DNA of 64,000 nt from Zoogloeaceae bacterium. Its GTDB lineage: Bacteria > Pseudomonadota > Gammaproteobacteria > Burkholderiales > Rhodocyclaceae. Where the stretch lies: assembly GCA_024235595.1 (NCBI GenBank), contig JACKMC010000001.1, positions 558,001 through 622,000 of the forward strand, in the 5' to 3' direction. The notes below the pieces were generated by a model. It was not told the origin of the DNA, did no database searches, and was given only the letters and a program-made list of their open reading frames with translations. The number at the start of each line of letters is the position of its first letter. Position 1 is the stretch's first letter. Below, in pieces: positions 54,163 to 62,767 of this stretch. A program made the position numbers and the translations under genes.

Positions 54163-54636
54163 ATGATTCGCAGCCTGCAGCGTTTTTTCAACAACTTCGT
54201 CGAACCCGCCGCATCGGATGGCAAGATGGACGACGAGCATGCCCTGCAGGTCGCCACTGCGGCGCTCATGGTCGAGATGATGCGTATCGACGACGCGATC
54301 TCCTCCGCCGAGCGGGAGGTGGCGACGCGGGTCCTGCGCCAGCGCTTTTCGCTCGACGATGCCGAGACCGCCGCGCTGCTGGAGCTTGCGGACGAGCAGA
54401 TGCGTGATGCGGTCGGCTATCACGAGTTCACGTCGCGGCTCAAGAACGCGCTCGGCGCGGAACAGCGGGCGAAGGTGATCGAGTACATGTGGCAGGTGGC
54501 CTTCGCCGACGGCCGCCTCGATGCGCATGAGAACCACCTGATGCGCAGGATCGCCGATCTGCTGCATGTGGGCCACGGCGATTATGTCGCCGCCAAGGCG
54601 CGCGCCCGCGAGGCCGTGGGCGGGGCAGGAGAGTGA
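54163..54636 (+). CDS. TerB-like tellurite resistance protein
   Basis: A 157-residue helical protein: LQVATAALMVEMMRIDDAIS and MWQVAFADGRLDAHENHLMR are the two TerB halves with acidic residues that may bind a metal. The function in tellurite resistance is known only for part of the family; most members are of unknown role. It is alone by spacing, with a 14-base inverted repeat after it. Confidence 0.85.
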   Translation: MIRSLQRFFNNFVEPAASDGKMDDEHALQVATAALMVEMMRIDDAISSAEREVATRVLRQRFSLDDAETAALLELADEQMRDAVGYHEFTSRLKNALGAEQRAKVIEYMWQVAFADGRLDAHENHLMRRIADLLHVGHGDYVAAKARAREAVGGAGE

Positions 54637-54703
54637 TTTCGCGAACTGCTGCCTGCTCCATTTGCGAGCGAGCGACTATGCTTTTGCCAAACGATATTGC
54701 TGC

Positions 54704-54747
54704 GCCGGTCATCGGCGCAGTCGCGAACACCGCCGCCGATGACCGGC
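54704..54747. terminator. Inverted repeat between terB-like and LOG genes
   Basis: GCCGGTCATCGGCG (54704-54717) and CGCCGATGACCGGC (54734-54747) are perfectly complementary with a 16-base loop. There is no T-run. It may end the terB-like transcript or fold in the leader of the LOG gene, whose ATG is 26 bases downstream. Confidence 0.45.
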
Positions 54748-54772
54748 CGGCCAATTTCTGGAACAGGATTTG

Positions 54773-55672
54773 ATGACTCCAAAGAGCGATCTCAAGGCAC
54801 GCAACTTCCCCTCCGCCCACGACGAGGCGGTGGCCTCGCGTCCCGTAGCCCGTTACGAAGGCCCTGAAAGCGCCTACAAGATGGCGTTTACCGATACCGA
54901 CTTCCTGCTCCGCGAGGAGTTGAGGCCGGTGCGCATGCAGCTCGAGCTGATGAAGCCCGAGCTGGTGCAGCAGGATCAGAAAGTCGATTCGACCATCGTG
55001 CTGTTCGGCAGCGCCCGCCTCAAGCCGCGGGACGAAGCGCTGGCGCTGCTGCAGGATGCGGCGAGCAGCGGCGATGCGGTGGCGATCCGTCGTGCCGAGC
55101 GCCAGGTCGAGATGTCGCACTACTACGAAGAGGCCCGCAAGCTGGGCGAGATCGTCGCCCGCGACGCCGAAGCGCTGGGCGAGCCGGTGGTGCTGGTGAC
55201 CGGGGGCGGGCCCGGCATCATGGAGGCCGGCAACCGCGGCGCCTTCGAGGCGGGCGGACGCAGCATGGGCATGAACATCGTGCTGCCCTTCGAGCAGGCG
55301 CCCAATCCCTACATCACGCCCGAGCTGTGCTTCCAGTTCCACTACTTCGCCATCCGCAAGATGCACTTCCTGATGCGGGCGGTTGCGCTGGTGAGCTTTC
55401 CGGGCGGCTTCGGGACCCTGGACGAGCTGTTCGAGGCCCTCACGCTGACCCAGACCACCAAGATCCGGCGCCGCCCGATCCTGCTCTTCGGCAAGGAGTT
55501 CTGGTCGCGGCTGATCGATTTCGAGGTGCTGATCGAGGACGGCATGATCAATCCCGAAGACGTGCATATCTTCAAGTACGTCGAAACGGCCGAAGAGGCC
55601 TGGAACGAGATCAAGCGCGCCTACGCCGAGGGCGATCCGACCAGTACCGCCCGGCAGACCCGCAGCAACTGA
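54773..55672 (+). CDS. LOG family (TIGR00730-like) nucleotide phosphoribohydrolase
   Basis: A 299-residue Rossmann-fold protein. TIVLFGSARLKPRDEA, LVTGGGPGIMEAGNRGAFEA and VSFPGGFGTLDELFEALTLT (PGGxGTxxE motif) are the LOG signatures, once mislabelled lysine decarboxylase. Members remove ribose 5-phosphate from nucleotides such as AMP or cytokinin precursors. This longer form has an extra N-terminal 75 residues. A second ATG-like TTG directly upstream is not used. Confidence 0.88.
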   Translation: MTPKSDLKARNFPSAHDEAVASRPVARYEGPESAYKMAFTDTDFLLREELRPVRMQLELMKPELVQQDQKVDSTIVLFGSARLKPRDEALALLQDAASSGDAVAIRRAERQVEMSHYYEEARKLGEIVARDAEALGEPVVLVTGGGPGIMEAGNRGAFEAGGRSMGMNIVLPFEQAPNPYITPELCFQFHYFAIRKMHFLMRAVALVSFPGGFGTLDELFEALTLTQTTKIRRRPILLFGKEFWSRLIDFEVLIEDGMINPEDVHIFKYVETAEEAWNEIKRAYAEGDPTSTARQTRSN

Positions 55673-55723
55673 GTTTCGGCCTCGCGGCCACTGCCGCGCG
55701 GCCCGCCAGAGCGGCACGGGCGT

Positions 55724-55828
55724 GTAGCGCACTCGCCCGCCGGGCAGTCGTTGTCGAGGCAGCAGGACGTCAAGCTCTCGCGTGGCTACGCGTATGCATT
55801 CGCGGTCGGCCGCGGCTTCCGGGTTCAG
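55724..55828 (+). repeat. Dispersed intergenic repeat, copy 1
   Basis: It begins GTAGCGCACTCGCCCGCCGG (with the palindrome GCCCGCCGGGC) and ends TTCCGGGTTCA, which runs into the stop codon of the DUF2254 gene. Copy 2 at 62664-62767 shares 23 of the first 27 bases, the same length and the same end word; the middle is only weakly alike. Confidence 0.55.
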
Positions 55829-57165
55829 CCGGCCTTGCCCGGCGCGAGTGCGCTGAGCAGCGGCAGGTAGCGTCGGCGCACGTCCTCGCGGTCATCGTGC
55901 TCGGCCAGGCCGGTCTCGGCGCTGCGCATCAGCATCAAGGCGTGGCGGCGCAGTGCCGCGCGGTCTTCGCTCCTGCTGGCCAGCGGTTCGATCTCGGCCA
56001 GCACCTCGAGCAGGCGGATCGTCACCGCTGCGCTGTTGCCGGCGCACTGGCGGATCGGATTGAATGCGGTGTCGATCGCGTCGGTGAATGACACCGGCGC
56101 GGCGATGATCCGCGGCCTGCCGTTTTGGTCCGCCCGCAGCGTGGACGGCAGGGCGCGCTGCGCCAGGCGGGCCAGCGCCGAGCCGAGGCGGTCGACGCAG
56201 GCAATCGCGGTGAAGGGGTCGTTGATGCCCGGCGAAAGCGCGCGGGCGGCGATCTCGACCAGTTGATCGATCGCGAATTCGATGTCCTGGGTGGCGGTGC
56301 GCTGGGCGCCGAATACCATACAGGCGCGCAGCGATTCCGCCATCTCCGGCTCCAGCCGCTCGGCCGGCCACACCGACATCAGCCGCGCTCCGCACAGCGC
56401 ATAGTCGCCGGGCCGGCGCTCGACCCGCACCACCAGGTCGTGAGCCGCCGCCACGGCCATCAACGCCTCGCCATCGACCGCTTGAAGATAGTCGTCGCAT
56501 TCGGCGTACACGGTAGCGGCCGGCTGGTCGAAGCCGTGCGGGGTGCCCAGCGCCAGCGGGACTTCGGGGCTCCCGGCGTCGGCCTGCTCGCCGATCGCCT
56601 GCGGATAGAGCCTGTCCATCAGCGAGCCAAGCTCCGCGTAGATCGCGTCGATCAGGGTATCGGCCTGGATATGGGTGGCGACATGGTGGATGTAGAAGAT
56701 CAGCATGGCGATGCTGGCCACCGCCAGCACCACGCCCAGCGTCACCGCGAGGTGGGGCACGAAACCGTCCTCGGGGCCGTGGCGAACGGTGCGCAGCACC
56801 AGCAGGCAATACAGGAAGGTGGCCAGGAAGGCCCCCAGCGCGGCCTGATTCACCCGGTCGCGGATGAAGTTGCGCAGCATTCGCGGGCCGAACTGCGAGG
56901 AGGCCAGCGACAGCGCCACCAGGGTGATCGAGAACACCACGCCGGCGATGGTGATCATCGAGCCGGCGATCGTCGACAACACGGCGCTGGCCCCCTGGCT
57001 GTCGCCGGGATAGCCCCAGCCGAGGACCAGCGTACGTTCGCCGAGCTGGGTGTCGAGGCCCACGGCTGCCCGCGACAAGGCCACCGCGGCGATCAGCATC
57101 AGCGAGGGCACGAACCAGTAGCTGGTGCGCAGGCGATCCCAGTAGTAGCGCAATCGAAGCTTCAT
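55825..57165 (-). CDS. DUF2254 family membrane protein
   Basis: A 446-residue protein with four membrane helices in the first 150 residues (SYWFVPSLMLIAAVALSR, then MITIAGVVFSITLVALSLAS, LGAFLATFLYCLLVLRTV and LAVASIAMLIFYIHH) and a large C-terminal cytosolic part. SSQFGPRMLRNFIRDR and ARALSPGINDPFTAIACVDR are the DUF2254 signatures. The function is unknown. It lies in the same direction as, and downstream of, the fghA gene end. Confidence 0.85.
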   Translation of the reverse strand: MKLRLRYYWDRLRTSYWFVPSLMLIAAVALSRAAVGLDTQLGERTLVLGWGYPGDSQGASAVLSTIAGSMITIAGVVFSITLVALSLASSQFGPRMLRNFIRDRVNQAALGAFLATFLYCLLVLRTVRHGPEDGFVPHLAVTLGVVLAVASIAMLIFYIHHVATHIQADTLIDAIYAELGSLMDRLYPQAIGEQADAGSPEVPLALGTPHGFDQPAATVYAECDDYLQAVDGEALMAVAAAHDLVVRVERRPGDYALCGARLMSVWPAERLEPEMAESLRACMVFGAQRTATQDIEFAIDQLVEIAARALSPGINDPFTAIACVDRLGSALARLAQRALPSTLRADQNGRPRIIAAPVSFTDAIDTAFNPIRQCAGNSAAVTIRLLEVLAEIEPLASRSEDRAALRRHALMLMRSAETGLAEHDDREDVRRRYLPLLSALAPGKAG

Positions 57166-57234
57166 CTGCGAGGCTCCCGGCCCGGTCCGATGCCCCGCAT
57201 GATTGACTCTTGCGCGGTGCGGCGCAAGTGCGCG

Positions 57235-58098
57235 TCAGCGCGGGTAGAGTGCGCCGGCATGATGACGCAGGTGGTCGTCGATGAAGCTGGCGATGAAGAA
57301 GTAGCTGTGGTCGTATCCTGGCTGCAACCGCAGCGTGAGGGGGTGGCGGGCGGCCGCGCAGGCGGCTTCCAGCGCCCGGGGCTTGAGCTGCTCGGCCAGG
57401 AATCCGTCCTGCTCGCCCTGATCCACCAGCAGCGGCAGGCGCTCGCCGGCCTTGGCGACGAGCTCGCTGGCATCCCATTCGGACCACTTGCGCCGGTCAT
57501 TCCCGAGATAGCGCGAGAATGCCTTCTGGCCCCATGGACAGTCGCTCGGGTTGCAGATCGGCGCGAATGCCGACACCGACCGATAGCGGCCGGGGTTGCG
57601 CAGGGCGCAGACCAGCGCGCCATGGCCGCCCATCGAGTGCCCGCTTACGCTGCGCAGCGCGCTTACCGGAAAATGCGCTTCCACCAGCGCCGGCAGCTCG
57701 TCGACGACATAGTCGTACATGCGGTAGTGGCGGTGCCAGGGGGCTTCGGAGGCATTCAGGTAGAAGCCCGCGCCGTGGCCGAAGTCCCAGGCGCCATCGG
57801 GATCGCCCGGGACCTCGGCGCCGCGTGGCGAGGTGTCCGGGGCGACGATGGCGACGCCGAGTTCGGCCGCGATGCGCTGCGCGCCGGCCTTCTGCATGAA
57901 GTTCTCGTCGCTGCAGGTCAGACCCGAGAGCCAGTAGAGCACCGGTACCGGCTGCGACTGCGCCTGCGGCGGCAGGTAGATCGCGAACACCGCCTCGGCG
58001 TTGAGAGAGGCCGAGCGGTGGCGATAGCGCTTGTGCCAGCCGCCGAAGCTCTTGTTGCTGGCGACGAGTTCGAGCGAGGCGTCCATCGTCGTGCTCAT
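57235..58098 (-). CDS. fghA: S-formylglutathione hydrolase
   Basis: A 287-residue esterase-D type hydrolase. The nucleophile is in SGHSMGGHGALVCAL; YWLSGLTCSDENFMQKAG (oxyanion region) and LQPGYDHSYFFIASF (catalytic His) are family signatures. It splits S-formylglutathione to glutathione and formate, the second step of glutathione-dependent formaldehyde oxidation. Its ATG overlaps the stop of the dehydrogenase gene (ATGA), so both are made together. Confidence 0.95.
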   Translation of the reverse strand: MSTTMDASLELVASNKSFGGWHKRYRHRSASLNAEAVFAIYLPPQAQSQPVPVLYWLSGLTCSDENFMQKAGAQRIAAELGVAIVAPDTSPRGAEVPGDPDGAWDFGHGAGFYLNASEAPWHRHYRMYDYVVDELPALVEAHFPVSALRSVSGHSMGGHGALVCALRNPGRYRSVSAFAPICNPSDCPWGQKAFSRYLGNDRRKWSEWDASELVAKAGERLPLLVDQGEQDGFLAEQLKPRALEAACAAARHPLTLRLQPGYDHSYFFIASFIDDHLRHHAGALYPR

Positions 58099-59213
58099 CG
58101 GTCGAAGTGGATCACGCTGCGGATGCTCTTGCCCTCGTGCATCAGCTCGAAGGCGTGATTGATGTCGGCCAGGCCCATGGTATGGGTGATGAAGGTGTCG
58201 AGCGGAATCTCGCCGCGCTGGGCGCGCTCGACGTAACCGGGCAGCTCGGAGCGGCCGCGCACCCCGCCGAAGGCCGAACCCCGCCACACCCGGCCGGTCA
58301 CCAGCTGGAAGGGCCGGGTGGAGATTTCCTCGCCCGCGCCGGCCACGCCGATGATCACCGATTCGCCCCAGCCCTTGTGGCAGCACTCCAGCGCCGAGCG
58401 CATCACCTTGACGTTGCCGATGCACTCGAAGGAGTAATCCACGCCGCCATCGGTGAGATCCACGATGACATCCTGGATCGGCTTGTCGTGGTCGAGCGGG
58501 TTGATGCATTCGGTGGCGCCGAGCTGTTTCGCGATCTCGAACTTGGCCGGATTGGTGTCCACGCCGACGATGCGCGAGGCCTTGGCCATGACTGCGCCGA
58601 TGATCGCCGACAGGCCGATGCCGCCGAGGCCGAAGATCGCCACCGTGGCGCCCGCTTCCACCTTGGCGGTGTTCATCACCGCGCCGATACCGGTGGTCAC
58701 GCCGCAGCCGAGCAGGCAGACCTTCTCGAGCGGTGCGTCCTTGCTGATTTTCGCTACCGAGATCTCGGGCAGCACGGTGTATTCGGAGAAGGTGGACGTC
58801 CCCATGTAATGGTAGATGGGCTTGCCGTCCTTGCTGAAGCGGCTGCTGCCGTCGGGCATCAGGCCCTTGCCCTGGGTGGCGCGGATCGCCTGGCAGAGAT
58901 TGGTCTTGCCGGAGAGGCAGAACTTGCACTTGCCGCATTCGGGCGTGTAGAGCGGAATCACGTGGTCGCCCACCGCCACCGAGGTGACGCCCTCGCCGAC
59001 CGCCTCGACGATGCCGCCGCCCTCATGGCCGAGAATGGCAGGAAAGATGCCTTCCGGATCGGCGCCCGAGAGGGTGAAGGCATCGGTGTGGCAAACGCCG
59101 GTGGCATGGATGCGCACCAACACCTCGCCCGCTCGCGGCGGCGCGACATCGACTTCGGTGATTTCCAGTGGCTGGCCTGCGGCCCAGGCGACGGCGGCGC
59201 GGGATCTGATCAT
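58095..59213 (-). CDS. frmA: S-(hydroxymethyl)glutathione dehydrogenase (class III alcohol dehydrogenase)
   Basis: A 372-residue zinc enzyme that oxidises S-hydroxymethylglutathione with NAD+. The catalytic zinc ligands are in GVCHTDAFTLSG and LGHEGGGIVEAVG; the structural zinc site is PECGKCKFCLSGKTNLC; VAIFGLGGIGLSAI is the NAD fold. The ATG at 59213 has GGAG eight bases upstream; an ATG four codons earlier is less likely. It is divergent from a LysR regulator, with a shared 140-base promoter region. Confidence 0.95.
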   Translation of the reverse strand: MIRSRAAVAWAAGQPLEITEVDVAPPRAGEVLVRIHATGVCHTDAFTLSGADPEGIFPAILGHEGGGIVEAVGEGVTSVAVGDHVIPLYTPECGKCKFCLSGKTNLCQAIRATQGKGLMPDGSSRFSKDGKPIYHYMGTSTFSEYTVLPEISVAKISKDAPLEKVCLLGCGVTTGIGAVMNTAKVEAGATVAIFGLGGIGLSAIIGAVMAKASRIVGVDTNPAKFEIAKQLGATECINPLDHDKPIQDVIVDLTDGGVDYSFECIGNVKVMRSALECCHKGWGESVIIGVAGAGEEISTRPFQLVTGRVWRGSAFGGVRGRSELPGYVERAQRGEIPLDTFITHTMGLADINHAFELMHEGKSIRSVIHFDR

Positions 59214-59326
59214 CGGTAACTCCATTGCGAAGGTTCGGGGCAGGCGCGCCAAAACGCGGCACGTCGATGCCCTGCAGTGTAGTAAAGCGGCTGGCAAAGG
59301 ATAATGGCCGCTCGGGAAAAACATTA

Positions 59327-59340
59327 TTGCCATATCGCAA
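59327..59340. promoter_or_regulatory. Possible LysR-type operator in the frmA/LysR intergenic region
   Basis: TTGCCATATCGCAA is an inverted repeat with TTGC/GCAA arms that also fits the T-N11-A pattern of LysR-type operators (T27 to A39). It lies 14 bases before the LysR gene start. That it controls frmA is inference from the divergent layout. Confidence 0.35.
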
Positions 59341-59353
59341 CAATGGAGGCGCA

Positions 59354-60280
59354 ATGGACCGGGTGCAGCGGTGGAGCGGTATCGAGGCTTTCGTGGCGGT
59401 CGCCGAATGTGGTGGTTTTTCGGCTGCGGCGCAGCGGCTCGGCGTGTCCTCTTCCCATGTCAGCCGCCAGGTCGCCGCCCTCGAGGAGCGGCTGCAGACC
59501 CGGCTCTTCTATCGCAGCACCCGCCAGGTTGCGCTCACCGAGATCGGCAAGACCTTTCTGCAGCACTGCCGTCAGTTGCAGGAAGGCCACGACGAGGCGC
59601 TGCGAGTCATCCACGACATGGGCGGGGTACCCAAGGGGCTGCTGCGCATGACCTGCGCGGTGGCCTACGGCGAGCGCTTCGTGGTGCCGCTGGTGAACGA
59701 ATTCATGGCCATGCATTCGCAGTTGCGCCTCGAGATCGAGCTCACCAACCAGACCCGCGACATCCTCCAGGACGGCTTCGACCTCGCCATCCGGCTTGGC
59801 CGTCTCAGCGATTCGCGGCTGGTCGGAACCCGTATCGCCCCGCGGGTCATGTACCTGTGCGCGGCGCCATCCTATCTCGAGCGCCACGGTGCGCCCCACA
59901 GCCTCTCCGAGCTCGCCCATCACGACTGCCTGGTGGGCACTTCCGACAACTGGGTGTTCCAGGCCGGCGGGCGCGAGGTCATGCAGCGGGTGCAGGGCAA
60001 GTGGCGCTGCAACAGCGGCCAGGCGGTTCTCGATGCGGCGCTGCGCGGTTTCGGGCTGTGCCAGCTTCCCGACTACTATGTGCTCGAACATCTCGCCAGC
60101 GGCGCCCTGCGAGCCTTGCTGCCGGCCCTTCAGCCACCCAACACCGCGGTGTGGGCGGTGTATCCGCAGCGGCGGCACCTGGCGCCGAAGGTTCAGTTGC
60201 TGGTGCAGCATCTCAAGGCGGGACTCGCCGCGCGCAGCGAGTATGCCGGGCGCTGCGACGATGACCGGCCCCGCGCCTGA
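59354..60280 (+). CDS. LysR family transcriptional regulator
   Basis: A 308-residue regulator. The N-terminal winged helix (FVAVAECGGFSAAAQRLGVS, SSHVSRQVAALEERLQTRLF, STRQVALTEIG) is followed by a periplasmic-binding-like effector domain. The ATG is preceded by GGAGG. It is divergent from frmA-fghA and may control them, although such genes are more often controlled by FrmR or by the operon's own signals. The inducer is unknown. Confidence 0.92.
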   Translation: MDRVQRWSGIEAFVAVAECGGFSAAAQRLGVSSSHVSRQVAALEERLQTRLFYRSTRQVALTEIGKTFLQHCRQLQEGHDEALRVIHDMGGVPKGLLRMTCAVAYGERFVVPLVNEFMAMHSQLRLEIELTNQTRDILQDGFDLAIRLGRLSDSRLVGTRIAPRVMYLCAAPSYLERHGAPHSLSELAHHDCLVGTSDNWVFQAGGREVMQRVQGKWRCNSGQAVLDAALRGFGLCQLPDYYVLEHLASGALRALLPALQPPNTAVWAVYPQRRHLAPKVQLLVQHLKAGLAARSEYAGRCDDDRPRA

Positions 60281-60324
60281 GGCGCCGCCGACCGGGAGCG
60301 CGCCGCGCTCCCGGAGCCTGGTGC

Positions 60325-60849
60325 TCAGTTCTTGAGCGCGAGCTTGTTGTGCACTTCCTTGACGCCGTCCACCTCGCTGGCGATGGCCTCGGCATGGGTC
60401 CGTGCCGCGTCGCTGGGCGCGGTGCCGCTCAGCGTGACTTCGCCGCCTACGGTATCGACGTTGATCTCCATCGCCTTGAGGTCGTCGGCGACGAGCAGCT
60501 TGGACTTCACCGCGGCGGTGATCGCCGCATCGTCCACCGCCTGGCCTGCCTGTTCCATTTTCTCGCTTACCGCATCGCCGAGCTTGTCGGCCTTCTCGCT
60601 CACCGCGTCGCCGACCTGCGCCGCCTTGTCGCTGACGCTCTCGCCCATGTCGTCGGCCTTCTGCTCGGCGGTCTCGGCCGCATCGCTCATCGCCTCCTTG
60701 GCCTCATCCATCTTCTGCTGCGATTCGGCGATGGCGCTGTCCAGTTGCTGGCCGACGGTCTTGTCGGCGGGTTCGCTGTCACATGCGGCGAGCAGCACGC
60801 TGGCCGCGGCAAGGGTTGCCAGGGTAAGGGGTCGGTATTTTTTTGTCAT
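60325..60849 (-). CDS. BON-domain lipoprotein with LEA-like 11-residue repeats
   Basis: A 174-residue lipoprotein. The lipobox LLAAC puts the lipid on Cys23. Residues about 33-70 are a charged helix (QQKMDEAKEAMSDAAE); then three 11-residue units follow: VSDKAAQVGDA, VSEKADKLGDA and VSEKMEQAGQA (72-104), of the kind seen in group 3 LEA proteins. The C-terminal 65 residues are a BON domain (ITAAVKSKLLVADDLKAMEI, VDGVKEVHNKLAL). It probably sits at the outer membrane or in the periplasm and may protect the envelope under stress. It is followed upstream by the DUF1328 gene in the same direction. Confidence 0.88.
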   Translation of the reverse strand: MTKKYRPLTLATLAAASVLLAACDSEPADKTVGQQLDSAIAESQQKMDEAKEAMSDAAETAEQKADDMGESVSDKAAQVGDAVSEKADKLGDAVSEKMEQAGQAVDDAAITAAVKSKLLVADDLKAMEINVDTVGGEVTLSGTAPSDAARTHAEAIASEVDGVKEVHNKLALKN

Positions 60850-60889
60850 GTCGGTTCTCTCCTGCTTTTTCCGGGTTGGGAAAGGGGGT

Positions 60890-61063
60890 TCAGGTGATGC
60901 TCCTGAAGACGGTGAGCCCGAGGATCAGGAAGATCACGAACAGCGCCACCGCGATGAAGAACAGCACCTTGGCGATGGCTGCGGTGCCTGCTGCGATTCC
61001 GGTGAAGCCGAATACGCCGGCGATCACGGAGATGAGGAAGAAAATCAGTGCCCACTTGAGCAT
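60890..61063 (-). CDS. DUF1328 small membrane protein
   Basis: A 57-residue protein starting MLKWALIFFLISVIAGVFGF with two helices (residues 3-23 and about 31-52), typical of the DUF1328/YtjA family, often induced by osmotic or envelope stress. GGAGG lies seven bases before the ATG. It is 40 bases upstream of the BON lipoprotein gene and probably shares its transcript. Confidence 0.9.
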   Translation of the reverse strand: MLKWALIFFLISVIAGVFGFTGIAAGTAAIAKVLFFIAVALFVIFLILGLTVFRSIT

Positions 61064-61231
61064 TGCCGCCTCCATTTGCTGATTGAACATTCATGCCGGG
61101 ACGATTCGGCATCCACGTCTCAACTCTAGCGGGGGCAGCGGGGGCGCACTGTCAGACAGTCCTGTTTGGCTTGTAGGACGAGAGGAGGGGCGAGCGCCGG
61201 ACGCCGGCCAATGACCGGCGTCCCGAAGGAT

Positions 61232-62527
61232 CTACATCAAGCGCATGCGTGCGGCGGCGGCGCGAAGTTCGCCGCGAAAATCCGGGTGGGCGATTGCGAT
61301 CAGGGCATCGCAGCGCTGGCGCGCCGACTTGCCGCGCAACTGCGCGACACCGTACTCGGTGACGACGTAGTTGATGTCGTTCTTGCCGGTGGTGACATGG
61401 GTGCCCGTGGCGAGGGTCGGCACGATGCGGGAGATGGTGCCCTCCTTGGCCGTGGACGGCAGCACGATGAAGGCCTTGCCGTCACGCGACCGATTCGCGG
61501 CGCGCACGAAATCGACCTGGCCGCCGGTGCCCGAATAGGGCGTCGCGCCAATGCTCTCCGAGCCGCACTGTCCGAGCAGATCGATCTGCAGGGTGGCATT
61601 GATCGCCACCAGCTTGTCGTTCCGGGCGGCGAGATAGGGGTCGTTGGTGAAATCGACGGGATGCATTTCCAGCGTCGGGTTGAGGTGCATGAAGCGGTAC
61701 AGGCGCTGCGAACCGAGCGCGAAGGTCGCCACCATCTTGCCCGGCATGTAGGTCTTGCGGCGGTTGGTGACCGCGCCGGATTCGATCAGCGTGAGGATGC
61801 CGTCGCCGATCATCTCGGTGTGGATGCCGAGGTCGTGCTTGTGCCTGAGTTGCATCACCACCGCGTCGGGAATCGCCCCGTAGCCGATCTGCAGCGTCGA
61901 GCCGTCGTCGATGAGTTCCGCCACATGCTTGCCGATGGCCTCCTGCACCGGGCCGATGGTGGGCAGCCCGACCTCGAGCAGCGGCTCATCTGATTCGACC
62001 AGCGCGGCGACCTGCGAGACGTGAACCCGGCACTCGCCGAAGGCGCTCGGCACGTTGGGATTGACCTCGAGCAGCACCGCACGGGCACGGCGGATCGCTG
62101 CCATGGTGTAGTCGGGCGCCAGCGACAGACTGAAAAAGCCGTGCTCGTCCATCGGCGAAGCCATCGAGAACACCACGTCGACCGGCGTGAGCCCACGGTC
62201 GATGAGTTGCGGCAACTCCGAGAAGTAGGCCGGCACGTAGTCGATCCAGCCGGCCTGCCCGCCGGGCCGCGAGGGGCCGCCGAAGAAATATGCGTTATGG
62301 CGGATGTTGTCGACGGTTGCGGGATTGAAATAGTCGAACTTGCGCAGCGGCAGGATCTGGCTCACCGTGACGCCGGACAGCTCGGGTCCGCGGGCCGACA
62401 GCGCGGCCAGCAGCGCGGGCGGCTCGCCGACACCAGTCGGCACGACTACGGTGTCGCCGTCGTGCACCAGCGCCGCAGCGTCGGCAGCGCCCATCCGCCT
62501 GTCTCGATAGGCTTGATCAAAATTCAT
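61232..62527 (-). CDS. Acetyl-CoA hydrolase/4-hydroxybutyrate CoA-transferase family protein
   Basis: A 431-residue cytosolic enzyme. LVHDGDTVVVPTGVGEPPAL, MDEHGFFSLSLAPDYTMAAI, DDGSTLQIGYGAIPDAVV and TPYSGTGGQVDFVRAANRS (the conserved GxGGQxDF loop) belong to the family that transfers CoA between short acyl groups, including 4-hydroxybutyrate and acetate. GGAGAGGAGAAAACC precedes the ATG. It is a single-gene unit; the actual acyl donor is unknown. Confidence 0.9.
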   Translation of the reverse strand: MNFDQAYRDRRMGAADAAALVHDGDTVVVPTGVGEPPALLAALSARGPELSGVTVSQILPLRKFDYFNPATVDNIRHNAYFFGGPSRPGGQAGWIDYVPAYFSELPQLIDRGLTPVDVVFSMASPMDEHGFFSLSLAPDYTMAAIRRARAVLLEVNPNVPSAFGECRVHVSQVAALVESDEPLLEVGLPTIGPVQEAIGKHVAELIDDGSTLQIGYGAIPDAVVMQLRHKHDLGIHTEMIGDGILTLIESGAVTNRRKTYMPGKMVATFALGSQRLYRFMHLNPTLEMHPVDFTNDPYLAARNDKLVAINATLQIDLLGQCGSESIGATPYSGTGGQVDFVRAANRSRDGKAFIVLPSTAKEGTISRIVPTLATGTHVTTGKNDINYVVTEYGVAQLRGKSARQRCDALIAIAHPDFRGELRAAAARMRLM

Positions 62528-62572
62528 GGTTTTCTCCTCTCCAGCTCGATTCGTGTCGTGCACAAGGCCTCG

Positions 62573-62601
62573 ATTATAACGGCTTGCCATACCGTTGCGT
62601 A
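62573..62601 (-). promoter_or_regulatory. Candidate promoter of the CoA-transferase gene
   Basis: Minus strand TATAAT (62573-62578), 46 bases before the ATG, with TACGCA as a weak -35 after a 17-base spacer. The -10 match is perfect. Confidence 0.4.
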
Positions 62602-62663
62602 TGGAAACGAGGCGGCGGATCGGATTCACCCCAGGCGGCAGTGGGCCAAATGTGCGCGAGAGC

Positions 62664-62767
62664 GTAGCGCACTCACCCGCCGGGTGATCGTGATTGACCC
62701 CTCGATCGGTCCACCATTCTGCGTCCTGCCCGTGCGTGAAAGCGCGCAACTGCGGTCTCCGGGTTCA
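62664..62767 (+). repeat. Dispersed intergenic repeat, copy 2
   Basis: It begins GTAGCGCACTCACCCGCCGG, with the palindrome TCACCCGCCGGGTGA, and ends CTCCGGGTTCA at the stop codon of the TIR gene. It pairs with the copy at 55724-55828, which also abuts the 3' end of a minus-strand gene. The 240 bases between the CoA-transferase and TIR genes hold nothing else of note. Confidence 0.55.
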
